From Burkholderiaceae bacterium (GTDB taxonomy: Bacteria; Pseudomonadota; Gammaproteobacteria; Burkholderiales; Burkholderiaceae_E), in the NCBI GenBank assembly GCA_024235875.1, contig JACKLP010000015.1, positions 1 through 64,000 of the forward strand: a DNA stretch of 64,000 bases, given 5' to 3'. The translations under genes and the position numbers were made by a program. This document shows positions 43,623 to 51,997 of this stretch, piece by piece. The notes under the pieces are model-generated. The model did no database searches. It had not been told where the DNA came from and saw only the letters and a list, made by a program, of their open reading frames with translations. The first letter of the stretch is position 1. The number at the start of each line of letters is the position of its first letter.

Positions 43623-43663
43623 TCGTGCCAACGGTTTGAACTCCCAGGACGTCTCGAACGAAG

Positions 43664-44575
43664 ATGCCTCGCGACAACGATATCGCCCAGCCTCTGCCCA
43701 ATTGGCCCGCCGCCGTCACCACCCTGGCCGACGTTGCCGCGATCGACGCGCTGGCTGCGCGTGCAAAGACCCCGTGCGGCGAAGGCGACATGGTCTGGCG
43801 CATCTGGGGCTTGCCCGATGCCCGGCCGCCGCTGCTGCTGCTGCACGGCGGCTCGGGTAGTTGGACCCACTGGGTGCGCAACCTGGCGGCGCTGGTCGCC
43901 ACCGGACGGCAGGTCTTCGTGCCGGATCTGCCCGGCTTCGGCGAATCGGCCACGCCGCCGTCGGGCGGCGACGCCGACGCGCTGCCGCCGATCCTGGAGA
44001 CCGGCATCGCCCGACTGGTCGGTGATCGACCCATCGATGTGGTCGGGTTTTCGTTCGGCGCGCTGACCGGCGGGCTTTGGGCGGCCGACCATCCGGATCG
44101 CATCTCGCACCTGGTGCTCAGCGGCGCGCCCAGCCTGAGCACCCAGACCTTGCCCGCGCTGGACCTGCGGCCATGGACATCAGCGCCGGCCGGCCCCGAG
44201 CGCGACGCGATCCATCGCCACAACCTGCTCGCGCTGATGCTCGCGCGCGAGGACTCGGTCGATGCGCTTGCGATCGCGCTGCACGGGGCCAACCTGCTGT
44301 GCGACCGGATGCGTAGCCGCCGGATCTCGCGCACCGACATCCTGCGCCAGAAGCTACCGGCCTATCGGTGCGCGCTCAGCGGGATCTGGGGCGCGGAAGA
44401 CATCCTCTACCGGCATCGACGCCCGGTCGTCGGCGAGGCGCTCGCCCGCGCGCCCCGGTTCCGCTCGCTGGCGATGATCCCCGGCGCGGGACACTGGGTG
44501 GCCTACGAGGCTCATGCGGAATTCGACCGGGCCTTGCTGCGCGCCCTCGACGACGATCGGGATCGAACCGACTAG
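43664..44575 (+). CDS. Alpha/beta-hydrolase
   Basis: A 303-residue alpha/beta-hydrolase with the oxyanion region LLLHGGSGSW, the nucleophile elbow GFSFG (Ser), and the catalytic His in GAGHWVAYE. VPDLPGFGESATPP is the usual strand-loop after the oxyanion region. The substrate class (ester, epoxide, C-C bond or lactone) cannot be assigned. It follows the selD fusion by 41 nt and converges on the Rieske oxygenase gene; being next to a catabolic group, a role in ring-cleavage product hydrolysis is possible. Confidence 0.85.
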   Translation: MPRDNDIAQPLPNWPAAVTTLADVAAIDALAARAKTPCGEGDMVWRIWGLPDARPPLLLLHGGSGSWTHWVRNLAALVATGRQVFVPDLPGFGESATPPSGGDADALPPILETGIARLVGDRPIDVVGFSFGALTGGLWAADHPDRISHLVLSGAPSLSTQTLPALDLRPWTSAPAGPERDAIHRHNLLALMLAREDSVDALAIALHGANLLCDRMRSRRISRTDILRQKLPAYRCALSGIWGAEDILYRHRRPVVGEALARAPRFRSLAMIPGAGHWVAYEAHAEFDRALLRALDDDRDRTD

Positions 44576-44609
44576 CACTGCAAGCATGCGCACGGGTCGG
44601 CGTCGCGAT

Positions 44610-45746
44610 CTATCCTGCGATGGCGGCCGTCATCGTGCGCTCGAAGTGCGCCAGCGCCGGCTCGTTTCGTCCGAACACGATCTCGTCGATCGCACCACCG
44701 TCGAAGCTGCGTTGCGAGGCCTCGCCGATCGGGAAGTCCTCTTCGAGCACGGTGCGCACGGTCAGGTCCATGTTGCGCTCCCAGTGCCGGCGCGCCGAAT
44801 CGGTCGTGACCGGCTCGGGCGTGTAGAACTCCAGGTGCACGACACTGCGATCGGGCCGGCCGTCGCGCGGGAAGCAGCGCCAGACCTCGGCATGGTCGAT
44901 CTGCATCACCAGCACGGTGTTCGGATGCAGCACGTACACCAGGGCCGTGTGGCGGACCAGGTCCCATTGTTCGCGCGGCACACCGCGCAGCTCGACGATG
45001 CTTCGTCGCGGCAGGGTCTCGCGCAGGTGCGGCCCGAAGGTGTCGAGCAGGCACAGGTTGGGAAAGAAGATCGGTGCCACCGTGTCCCGATGCAGCACCG
45101 CGAAATGGTAGGGCTCGAGGAAGGTGTCGATGATGAGCTTCCAGTTCATCTCGCACGCGATGCTTCGGGTCTCGTAGTGGTGGTAAGCGGCAAAGCCGTA
45201 GCTCGCCAGCTCCTGGGCCAGCCCGCCGAGATCGGCATCGATCGGCGCCTCGCCCCGGGCGCGCGCCCAGATCAGGCCGTCGCGCTCGAGCGCCGGCAGT
45301 TCGCGCAGCCCGTAGCGCGAGAGGTCCAGCCCGTCGAAGCTGGCGCTATCGGGCACGGCGAGCAGGCGGCCGTCGGCCGCGAACGACCACGCATGGTAGG
45401 GGCAGGATCGCGCAGCGCCCATCTGCCCCTCGCCATCGAACAGGCGCGCGCCCCGATGCCGGCAGGCATTGGCGAACGCACGCACCCGACCGTCCTCGCC
45501 GCGGATCATCACCAGCGGCACGCCGGTGTTCTCGTCGGTGAAGAAGCTGCGCGGTGCGGGCAGTCGAGCCGAGAAGCCCATCAGCACCGGCTCGGTGCGG
45601 ATCAGGTCGGCCTCGCGCGCCAGCCGCGCCGCGTCGGTATAGGCCGACACGGGCTGGCGCATCGGCGCGTCGGCCATTGTGGTCGTGCCGGCGTCGAGAT
45701 GGGCGAGCACGCGTTCGACGAGCGCGATCTGGGTCTTTCTGTCCAT
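44610..45746 (-). CDS. Rieske non-heme iron oxygenase, alpha subunit
   Basis: The start at ATG 45746 (MDRKTQIALV) is inferred from protein sense; the frame extends further upstream but overlaps the SDR gene. The 378-residue protein has a Rieske cluster motif (Cys 95, His 97, Cys 115, His 118: CRHRG ... CPYHAW) and the mononuclear iron site in DTFLEPYHFAVLH. Such subunits hydroxylate or demethylate aromatic or quaternary-amine substrates using an electron-transfer partner, which is not in this window. It lies 41 nt downstream of the SDR gene 45788-46546. Confidence 0.88.
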   Translation of the reverse strand: MDRKTQIALVERVLAHLDAGTTTMADAPMRQPVSAYTDAARLAREADLIRTEPVLMGFSARLPAPRSFFTDENTGVPLVMIRGEDGRVRAFANACRHRGARLFDGEGQMGAARSCPYHAWSFAADGRLLAVPDSASFDGLDLSRYGLRELPALERDGLIWARARGEAPIDADLGGLAQELASYGFAAYHHYETRSIACEMNWKLIIDTFLEPYHFAVLHRDTVAPIFFPNLCLLDTFGPHLRETLPRRSIVELRGVPREQWDLVRHTALVYVLHPNTVLVMQIDHAEVWRCFPRDGRPDRSVVHLEFYTPEPVTTDSARRHWERNMDLTVRTVLEEDFPIGEASQRSFDGGAIDEIVFGRNEPALAHFERTMTAAIAG

Positions 45747-45787
45747 GCCGGGGGCCGAGAACTGACGGATGAAAGCGGCGGCGCGTC

Positions 45788-46546
45788 TTAGAGAAAGACC
45801 GTGCCGCCGTCGACCATGATCGTCTGGCCGGTCACGAAGCGGCTGTCGTCGCCGAGCAGGTAGACGACGGTGCCGGTCAGGTCCTCGGTCTCGAGGTTGC
45901 GCGGCAACGACTGGTTGCCGGCAATGACCGCCGCCGCACGCTCGAGCTTGTCGCCGAAGAACTCGCGCGTGCCCTCGGTCATCACGGCCGACGGTGCCAC
46001 GCAGTTCACGCGGATCCACTTGCGCCCGAGCTCGCGCGCCAGGCTGCGGGTCATGCCGATCACGGCGGCCTTGGAGGTGGCGTAGTGCACGCTGTTGGGC
46101 ATGCCGTAGACGGCCGCGAGCGACGCGATGTTGACGATGCTGCCGCCGGTCTCGCGCATCGGATCGATCACCGCCTTGCAACAGCGCCAGATGCCCGACA
46201 CGTTCACGTTCATCACGCGCTGCCATTCGTCTTCGTCAATGGCGTCGAACTTGGCACTGTGCAATCCGCCGTAGAGCGCCGCGTTGTTCACCAGGCCGTC
46301 GATGCGTCCGAAGGCATCGAGCGCGGCCGCGGCCATGGCCTGGCAGGAGGCCGTGTCGGCCACGTCGAGCGACACCCCGAGCGCGCGACCACCCGCGGCC
46401 TCGATGGCGCCCACGGTGTCTGTGCAATCACGAATGTCGGCGGCGACCACGCTGGCCCCGAGCGCCGCGCAGCGCTCGGCGTAGGCGCGGCCCAGCCCGC
46501 GTGCCGCACCGGTGATGATGATGGACCGGCCTTGCAGATTGCTCAC
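45788..46546 (-). CDS. Short-chain dehydrogenase/reductase
   Basis: I use the GTG at 46546 (SNLQGRSIIITGAARG), with GAGAGGGG 6 nt upstream. The 252-residue enzyme is a classical SDR: TGAARGLG cofactor loop, VNNAA, catalytic Ser in IASLA, and YATSK (Tyr/Lys). The acidic end of the second strand (VVAADIRD) suggests NAD over NADP. It sits just upstream of the Rieske oxygenase gene, compatible with dehydrogenation of a hydroxylated intermediate. Confidence 0.88.
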   Translation of the reverse strand: MSNLQGRSIIITGAARGLGRAYAERCAALGASVVAADIRDCTDTVGAIEAAGGRALGVSLDVADTASCQAMAAAALDAFGRIDGLVNNAALYGGLHSAKFDAIDEDEWQRVMNVNVSGIWRCCKAVIDPMRETGGSIVNIASLAAVYGMPNSVHYATSKAAVIGMTRSLARELGRKWIRVNCVAPSAVMTEGTREFFGDKLERAAAVIAGNQSLPRNLETEDLTGTVVYLLGDDSRFVTGQTIMVDGGTVFL

Positions 46547-46640
46547 GGATCGCCCCTCTCGATGCGGTTGAACGTCGGGGGAAAGCTTACCGCAATCGGG
46601 CACTGCCGGCCCCGATGACGCCGGTATCGACGCGTCGCCG

Positions 46641-47336
46641 TCAGTGCCCCTTGAGCGGCGCGCACTCGAGCTGCAGGCCCTTGAGCCACAGGTCGCCGAC
46701 GACCTGCACGCCATAGGCGGCGGTGCCTGCCGGGCAGGCGGTCTTCGTGTACCACTTCTTGCAGTTGGTGCGCCGCTCGGTGAGCTCCGCGCCGACATTC
46801 TGGAAGCGGCCGTCGGGGCTGACCTGCACCGCATAGGCGGTGATGCCCTTGACGCGCTCGTCGTTGCTCGAGCGCTTGTCGTTGCCGCAGACCTTCACCG
46901 CGTTGATGAACTTCGGCAGGCCATTGGTCTTCCAGCCGGGCGCACGCGGTATCTGGTAGTGCAGCTTGCGCAGGCTCGAAGCATTCAGCGCGCAGCCACC
47001 CCCCATCTCGAAGGTCTTGGCCCTGAACTCGTAGTCGTATTCGGTACCGTACTGCGCCGACGGCTTGGACCCACGCAGGCGCGCCGTGTAGATCTTCAGG
47101 AAGCAGGGCTTGTCGTTGCGCTCGGACCATTCGATGCCATAGATGAAACCGCGGCGGTCGATCCAGAACGGATGGCTGCTGGTGCTGTGCACGCCGGAGA
47201 CGCGAGTGCGCTTGGCCTTCGAGGAATTGGGATCGGCCTCCCAGGAGACACTGGCCGCCGCGCCAATGACGGGCGCGCAAGCCAGAACGCCGATCAAGCC
47301 CGCGCGGATCGCGCCACGAATACCGTCTGCCGTCAT
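46641..47336 (-). CDS. Secreted protein of unknown function
   Basis: The start at ATG 47336 (MTADGIRGAIRAG) has GGAGGAACAGCAG upstream. The 231-residue product has a signal peptide (LIGVLACAPVIGAAAS) and a mature domain with paired beta segments (GITAYAVQVSPDGRF, GTAAYGVQVVGDLWLKGLQLEC) and six Cys, suggesting a disulfide-bonded beta fold. No family recognised. It stands between the SDR and SMP-30 genes, with no clear functional link to either. Confidence 0.7.
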   Translation of the reverse strand: MTADGIRGAIRAGLIGVLACAPVIGAAASVSWEADPNSSKAKRTRVSGVHSTSSHPFWIDRRGFIYGIEWSERNDKPCFLKIYTARLRGSKPSAQYGTEYDYEFRAKTFEMGGGCALNASSLRKLHYQIPRAPGWKTNGLPKFINAVKVCGNDKRSSNDERVKGITAYAVQVSPDGRFQNVGAELTERRTNCKKWYTKTACPAGTAAYGVQVVGDLWLKGLQLECAPLKGH

Positions 47337-47448
47337 CTGCTGTTCCTCCGCACTCAGAAGCTCTTCCGAATGGCCGATGCTAGGGGTCGCCTGCGAGGCT
47401 GTCCATCCCATGAATACACGAGCCCCGACAGCGCGTCGTGGCATCGAC

Positions 47449-48387
47449 TCAGCCGCCGGCCACGCCCTGCGTGTTCACATAGAGCGCGTACAGACCCTGG
47501 CTCGCCGCCATGAACAAGCGGTTGCGCGCACGACCGCCGAAGCACAGGTTGGCACAGCGCTCGGGCAAGACGATGTGGCCGATCGGCGTGCCGTCCGGCG
47601 CGAACACCATCACGCCGTCGTGGCCCGGGCCCATGCCCCAGCCGGCCCACAGGTTGCCGTCGACATCGCAGCGAAAGCCATCGGGCGTCTGCGCCGCCTC
47701 GCACTGGTAGAAGACGCGGTCGTTGCAGAGCGAGGCGCCATCGTCGCCCACGTCGAAGACGCGAATCCGACGCGGCATCGCGCCGGACTCGACCACATAG
47801 AGCCGCTTCTCGTCGGGCGAGAAGCACAGGCCGTTGGGTCGGGCCACCTCGCTGCACACCACCGTGGCGCGACCGGTCTGTGCATCGACACGATAGACAT
47901 GGGTCGGCAGCTCGGGCTCGGCCTTGTATCCCTCGTAGTGGCCAAGGATGCCGAACGGCGGGTCGGTGAACCAGATCGAGCCATCGGACTTCACGACGAT
48001 GTCGTTGGGTGAATTGAGCCGCTTGCCCTCGAAGGAATCCATGATCACGGTGATCGAGCCGTCGTACTCGGTGCGCGTGACCCGGCGCGCGCCATGCTCG
48101 CAGGTCAGCAGCCGGCCCTCGCGATCGCGCGTGTTGCCGTTCGCATAGTCTGATGGCTGGCGGTAGGGCGCGACCGTGCCGGTCTGCTCGTCCCAGCGCA
48201 GGATGCGGTTGTTCGGGATGTCGCTCCACAGCAGGCAACGCGCATCGCCGAACCAGACCGGGCCCTCGGACCACCGGCACCCGGTGGCCAGCCGCTCGAC
48301 GGCGGCGCTGAAGATCACGTAGGGCCGAAAGCGCTCGTCGAGCACGCGCACGGCCGGATCGGGGTAATGCTCGGTGGGCTGCCACAT
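47449..48387 (-). CDS. SMP-30/gluconolactonase-family hydrolase
   Basis: The 312-residue protein shows the six-bladed propeller signatures of the family: TGCRWSEGPVWFGD near the N terminus, NSPNDIVVKSDGSIWFTDPPFG in the middle, RPNGLCFSPDEKRLYV and GNLWAGW later. The Glu of SEGPVW, the Asn of SPND and the Asp of SPDE are the usual metal ligands. Members hydrolyse sugar lactones. A role in a sugar-acid or lactone step fits the flanking dehydrogenases, but the substrate is unknown. Confidence 0.88.
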   Translation of the reverse strand: MWQPTEHYPDPAVRVLDERFRPYVIFSAAVERLATGCRWSEGPVWFGDARCLLWSDIPNNRILRWDEQTGTVAPYRQPSDYANGNTRDREGRLLTCEHGARRVTRTEYDGSITVIMDSFEGKRLNSPNDIVVKSDGSIWFTDPPFGILGHYEGYKAEPELPTHVYRVDAQTGRATVVCSEVARPNGLCFSPDEKRLYVVESGAMPRRIRVFDVGDDGASLCNDRVFYQCEAAQTPDGFRCDVDGNLWAGWGMGPGHDGVMVFAPDGTPIGHIVLPERCANLCFGGRARNRLFMAASQGLYALYVNTQGVAGG

Positions 48388-48453
48388 CGGGGCCTCCTGG
48401 ATGATCCGGGTCGGGCCGGGTGCCCGACGCAGTCGGTGTTCGAACCCGATGGC

Positions 48454-49257
48454 TCAGAGATCGAACAGCTCGCGGCCGCTGAAACCCGGCATCGCATAGG
48501 CGACCCCGCCGTCGACGGTCAGCGTCGCGCCCACGACATAGTCGCCCGCGCGCGAGGCCAGGTAGATCGCGGCGGCCGCCATGTCTTCGGTCTCACCGAC
48601 CCGCCGTGCCGGCACCGCCTTGGCCGTGCCTTCCGGGTTGTCGCGCGCCTCCTTGTTCATGTTCGAGGCGAAGGCGCCGGGTGCGATCGCGGTCACGTTG
48701 ACATGGTCCGCGACCAACTTTGCCGCCATGCGCCGGGTCAGGTGAATGATCCCGGCCTTGCTGGCCGAATACGAGTAGGTCTCGCGCGGATTGACGAAGA
48801 TCCCGTCGATCGACGCGATGTTGATCACTTTCGCCGGGCGCTCGGCGCTCGCCGCTGCGCGCAACTGCGGTGCGAGCGCCTGGGTCAGGAAAAATGGCGC
48901 CTTCACGTTCAGGTCGACGACCTTGTCCCAGCCGCTCTCGGGGAATTCGTCGAAGGCCGCGCCCCAGGCGGCGCCGGCATTGTTGACGAGAATTTCGAGC
49001 TTCGGCTCGCGCTCGGCGATCTGTGCCGCCAGCGCACGAACGCCATCGAGCGTGGACAGGTCCGCCTCGAGCGCGATGCACTGGGCCCCGCCGGCCGACA
49101 GCTCGGCGGCCGTCGCCTCGCAGGCGGCCCGCTTGCGCGCGCAGATGTAGACCTTGGCGCCATAGGCGAGAAAGCCTTCGGTGATCATGCGGCCGATGCC
49201 ACGGGAGCCGCCGGTGACCAGCGCGACCCGGCCATCGAGCGAGAACAGATGTTTCAT
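48454..49257 (-). CDS. Short-chain dehydrogenase/reductase
   Basis: Start at ATG 49257 (MKHLFSLDGRVALVTGG) with GAGGAGG upstream. The 267-residue enzyme has TGGSRGIG, VNNAG, the catalytic Ser in IASIDG, and YSASK. The basic CARKR after the second strand suggests NADP. It is close in type to the gluconate 5-dehydrogenase/3-oxoacyl reductase subgroup. It lies between the lactonase and aldo-keto reductase genes, all in one direction. Confidence 0.87.
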   Translation of the reverse strand: MKHLFSLDGRVALVTGGSRGIGRMITEGFLAYGAKVYICARKRAACEATAAELSAGGAQCIALEADLSTLDGVRALAAQIAEREPKLEILVNNAGAAWGAAFDEFPESGWDKVVDLNVKAPFFLTQALAPQLRAAASAERPAKVINIASIDGIFVNPRETYSYSASKAGIIHLTRRMAAKLVADHVNVTAIAPGAFASNMNKEARDNPEGTAKAVPARRVGETEDMAAAAIYLASRAGDYVVGATLTVDGGVAYAMPGFSGRELFDL

Positions 49258-49333
49258 GTGGACCTCCTCGGTTCGGCGAGCCGCGATGCGGCTCCAGAAA
49301 GCGATGATCGGGCGAGCCTCGTCACGGGGCCGA

Positions 49334-50371
49334 TCAACCGCCGGGGTTGGGGTAGCGCGCCTGGATCTTCGCGATGGCCGACAGCGTATCGGCGTCGAGT
49401 TCGAATTGCCCCGCCGCGATGTTCTCGGCGAGCTGCTCCATCGTCGTCGCCCCGATGATCGTCGAGCCGACGAACCAGCGACTGCGTACATAGCCGAGCG
49501 CGAGCTGGACCAGGCTCAGGCCCTTTTCGCGCGCGAGCGCCGCGTAGGCATCGATCGCCTCGACCACCATCGGCAGGCGAAAACGCTGGCCCAAGGTCTC
49601 GAAGGCCTCGAAGCGCGAGCCCTTCGGCAGCGCCCCGCCCAGGTATTTCCCGCTGAGCATGCCGCCGCCAAGCGGACTGTAGGCGAGCACCGACATGTTC
49701 TCCCGGAAGAGTGCTTCGGCGAGATCGAAGTCGGCGCTGCGCGAGACCAGGCTGTAGCTGTTCTGAAGCGTCACGGGTCCGGGTACGCCGAGCTTCTCGG
49801 CCGCCCGATGGAAGGCCGACACGCCCCATGCCGTCTCGTTGGACAGGCCCCAGTGGCGGATGCGCCCCGCCTCGATCATCGCCGCCATGCCCTCGACCTG
49901 CGATTCGATCGACGGCCCCTCGCGTTCCTTGGATGGATCGAACAGGCCGGGACCGAAGGCCGGGATGTTTCGCTGGGCCCAGTGGATCTGGTAGAGATCG
50001 ATGACGTCGATCTTGAGCCGCTCGAGGCTTTGGCCGACCGCCTCGGCGATGTTCGCCGGCGTGATGTCGGTCCGTCCGCCACGAATCCAGTCGCGCCGCC
50101 CGGGACCGGCGATCTTGGTGGCGATGACCAGATCGCCCCGGGGGCGCGAGCCGAGCCAGTTGCCCAGGAAGCGTTCGGTGCGCGCCTGCGTCTCGGCTCG
50201 CGGCGGCACGGGATACATCTCGGCGGTGTCGATGAAGTTGACACCGTTGGAGACCGCGTACTCGAGCTGCTCGTGCGCCTCGGCCTCGGTGTTCTGCTGG
50301 CCCCAGGTCATGGTTCCAAGACAGATCTCGGACACCTTCAGGCCGGTACCCGGCAGTTCGCGGTAGTTCAT
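49334..50371 (-). CDS. tas: NADP-dependent aldo-keto reductase, Tas type
   Basis: Start at ATG 50371 (MNYRELPGTGLKVSEI) with GGAGGGAAGCG upstream. The 345-residue length and sequence closely follow E. coli Tas: LGTMTWGQQNTEAEAHEQLEY, AEMYPVPPR, IHWAQR, GLSNETAWGV, QNSYSL, IIGATTM. The catalytic tetrad Asp-Tyr-Lys-His is visible in DTAEMY, ATKI and QIHW. Tas proteins reduce aldehydes and ketones; the natural substrate is unclear. Confidence 0.9.
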   Translation of the reverse strand: MNYRELPGTGLKVSEICLGTMTWGQQNTEAEAHEQLEYAVSNGVNFIDTAEMYPVPPRAETQARTERFLGNWLGSRPRGDLVIATKIAGPGRRDWIRGGRTDITPANIAEAVGQSLERLKIDVIDLYQIHWAQRNIPAFGPGLFDPSKEREGPSIESQVEGMAAMIEAGRIRHWGLSNETAWGVSAFHRAAEKLGVPGPVTLQNSYSLVSRSADFDLAEALFRENMSVLAYSPLGGGMLSGKYLGGALPKGSRFEAFETLGQRFRLPMVVEAIDAYAALAREKGLSLVQLALGYVRSRWFVGSTIIGATTMEQLAENIAAGQFELDADTLSAIAKIQARYPNPGG

Positions 50372-50429
50372 CGCTTCCCTCCGTTCGCAGTGCGCGCATC
50401 GCGCGCCGAAACGACGAAGGGTAGCCGAA

Positions 50430-50690
50430 TCAGCGCCAGCCGCGATGCCAGCCGCGCTGGCGGTGGTGCCAGCCCCAGCCGCGACGACCGTGGTAGCTCC
50501 AGATCCAGCCGACCCCCGGGGCCGGATAGCCGGGGGCGACATAGACGACTCCGGGCGGCACGATCACGCCGGCCGGCGCCACCGCAGCGGGTCGGTGCAC
50601 GGCGGCCGGATACACCACGCATCCGCTCAGGACCAGGGCCGCCAGGGCGGTGGGCGCACGGCGCAGCGCCGGTCGGATTCGTTCAAGCAT
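50430..50690 (-). CDS. Small Gly/Trp/His-rich lipoprotein
   Basis: Start at ATG 50690 (MLERIRPALRRA) with GAGGAGCCTGAG upstream. The 86-residue product has a signal with lipobox (LAALVLSGCVV), a Pro/Val-rich stretch (PAGVIVPPGVVYVAPGYP), and a C terminus of Trp, His, Gly and Arg (GWGWHHRQRGWHRGW). Similar small YXWV-type lipoproteins are common in betaproteobacteria; function unknown. It diverges from alaX. Confidence 0.75.
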   Translation of the reverse strand: MLERIRPALRRAPTALAALVLSGCVVYPAAVHRPAAVAPAGVIVPPGVVYVAPGYPAPGVGWIWSYHGRRGWGWHHRQRGWHRGWR

Positions 50691-50881
50691 CTCAGGCTCC
50701 TCGGGACCGATCGGGTCGGGTCGGGTCGGATCGCGCCGCAGGCTCCCGCTCGGCGGCACGAGTGTGGCATCAACGCGCGAGCGGCGAAATCGGTTGAACC
50801 ACCGCGTGCCTTTGGGCCGGCGGCCCGAACCACGCGCGAGATCGCACAATACGGGCCTGCCAAGAGGAGAGCCGACACGCC

Positions 50882-51598
50882 ATGACCACCGAAGCCCTTT
50901 TTCGCGACGATGCCTACCTGAAGGAAACCGAAGCCACCGTGATCGCCGTGGGCGATGCGGGGATCGAGCTGGACCGCACGGTCTTCTACCCGCGCGGCGG
51001 TGGCCAGCCCGGCGACACCGGCGTCCTGGTGCGCGCCGATGGCAGCGAGCTGGCGATCATCGACACCCGCAAGGGCGAATCCCTCGAGGCGATCGTCCAC
51101 GTGCCGGCCGCCGATGCCGCCTTGCCCGCCATCGGCGAACGGGTCACGGTCCGGCTCGACTGGGCGCGGCGCTATGCCCACATGCGCATCCATACCTGCC
51201 TGCATGTGCTCTCGTGCGTGGTGACGGCCCCGGTGACGGGCGGCAACATCGCGGCCGACAAGGGCCGGCTCGATTTCGACATCGACATGAGCCTGCTCGA
51301 CGCCGATCGCATCACCGCCGGGGTGAATGCATTGATCGAACGCGCGGTCGACACCGAGACGGTCTGGATCACCGATGCCGAGCTCGACGCCCAACCCGAG
51401 CTGGTCAAGACGATGAGCGTGCAACCACCGCGCGGCGCCGGCCGAGTAAGGCTGTTGCGGATCGAGGGCATCGACCTGCAGCCTTGCGGCGGCACGCATG
51501 TGCGCAACATCGGCGAGATCGGACGCGTCAAGGTGCTGCGTATCCGCAGCGAGGGCAAGCGCAACAAGCGCGTGGAGATCGGCTTCGACGACGCCTAG
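50882..51598 (+). CDS. alaX: Alanyl-tRNA editing protein AlaX
   Basis: The 238-residue protein has the AlaX/AlaRS editing motifs: FYPRGGGQPGDTG near residue 40, the zinc-binding H-x3-H in MRIHTCLH, and CGGTHVRNIGEIG, with Cys and His completing the zinc site. It lacks the AlaRS catalytic half. AlaX hydrolyses Ser-tRNA(Ala) or Gly-tRNA(Ala). AGAGGAG lies just upstream of the ATG. It is a free-standing gene. Confidence 0.9.
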   Translation: MTTEALFRDDAYLKETEATVIAVGDAGIELDRTVFYPRGGGQPGDTGVLVRADGSELAIIDTRKGESLEAIVHVPAADAALPAIGERVTVRLDWARRYAHMRIHTCLHVLSCVVTAPVTGGNIAADKGRLDFDIDMSLLDADRITAGVNALIERAVDTETVWITDAELDAQPELVKTMSVQPPRGAGRVRLLRIEGIDLQPCGGTHVRNIGEIGRVKVLRIRSEGKRNKRVEIGFDDA

Positions 51599-51649
51599 CG
51601 GGCTGTTGAAATGCCGCGCGGGCGCCCGATCCGCCGGCCACCACAAGCC

Positions 51650-51655
51650 TATAAT
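51650..51655 (+). promoter_or_regulatory. Possible -10 box for 51706-51966
   Basis: A perfect TATAAT lies about 51 nt upstream of the small gene start. I see no convincing -35 at 17 nt, so this is weak. Confidence 0.3.
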
Positions 51656-51705
51656 CGGCGGCACTTGACTTGGTGGCCTGGCCCGATCACAGGGAGGTCG
51701 TCGCG

Positions 51706-51966
51706 ATGACCGATCCAGTCGATGCCCTGATACTCGACCTGCTCGAATGGATCGGCCCACACCGGCGCCCGTACGCCGAAGTGCTCGAAGCGTGGAAGAC
51801 ATCGTGCCCGCGACTGCCCGTCTGGGAAGAAGCCAACGCGCGGGGATTCATCGACCACCATCCGAATGATGGCGGCCGCACGTCCGTCTCGGTATCTGCG
51901 AGCGGCCGGCAAGAACTCGAGCACCAGCGCTCGGTGTGCTTTACCCCGATCCCTGCCCGACCCTGA
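51706..51966 (+). CDS. Small conserved-looking hypothetical protein
   Basis: ATG 51706 follows GGGAGG at 8 nt, better than the upstream start at 51670. The 86-residue product (MTDPVDALILDLLEWIGPH, then PYAEVLEAWKTSCPRLPVWE) reads like a winged-helix-type fold: three helices, then a beta hairpin (TSVSVSASGRQEL). I recall similar small proteins in Burkholderiales with no known function. Convergent with the sulfatase gene. Confidence 0.65.
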   Translation: MTDPVDALILDLLEWIGPHRRPYAEVLEAWKTSCPRLPVWEEANARGFIDHHPNDGGRTSVSVSASGRQELEHQRSVCFTPIPARP

Positions 51967-51997
51967 TCCGGCCCGGGCCGCCCAACGCCTCGACATT

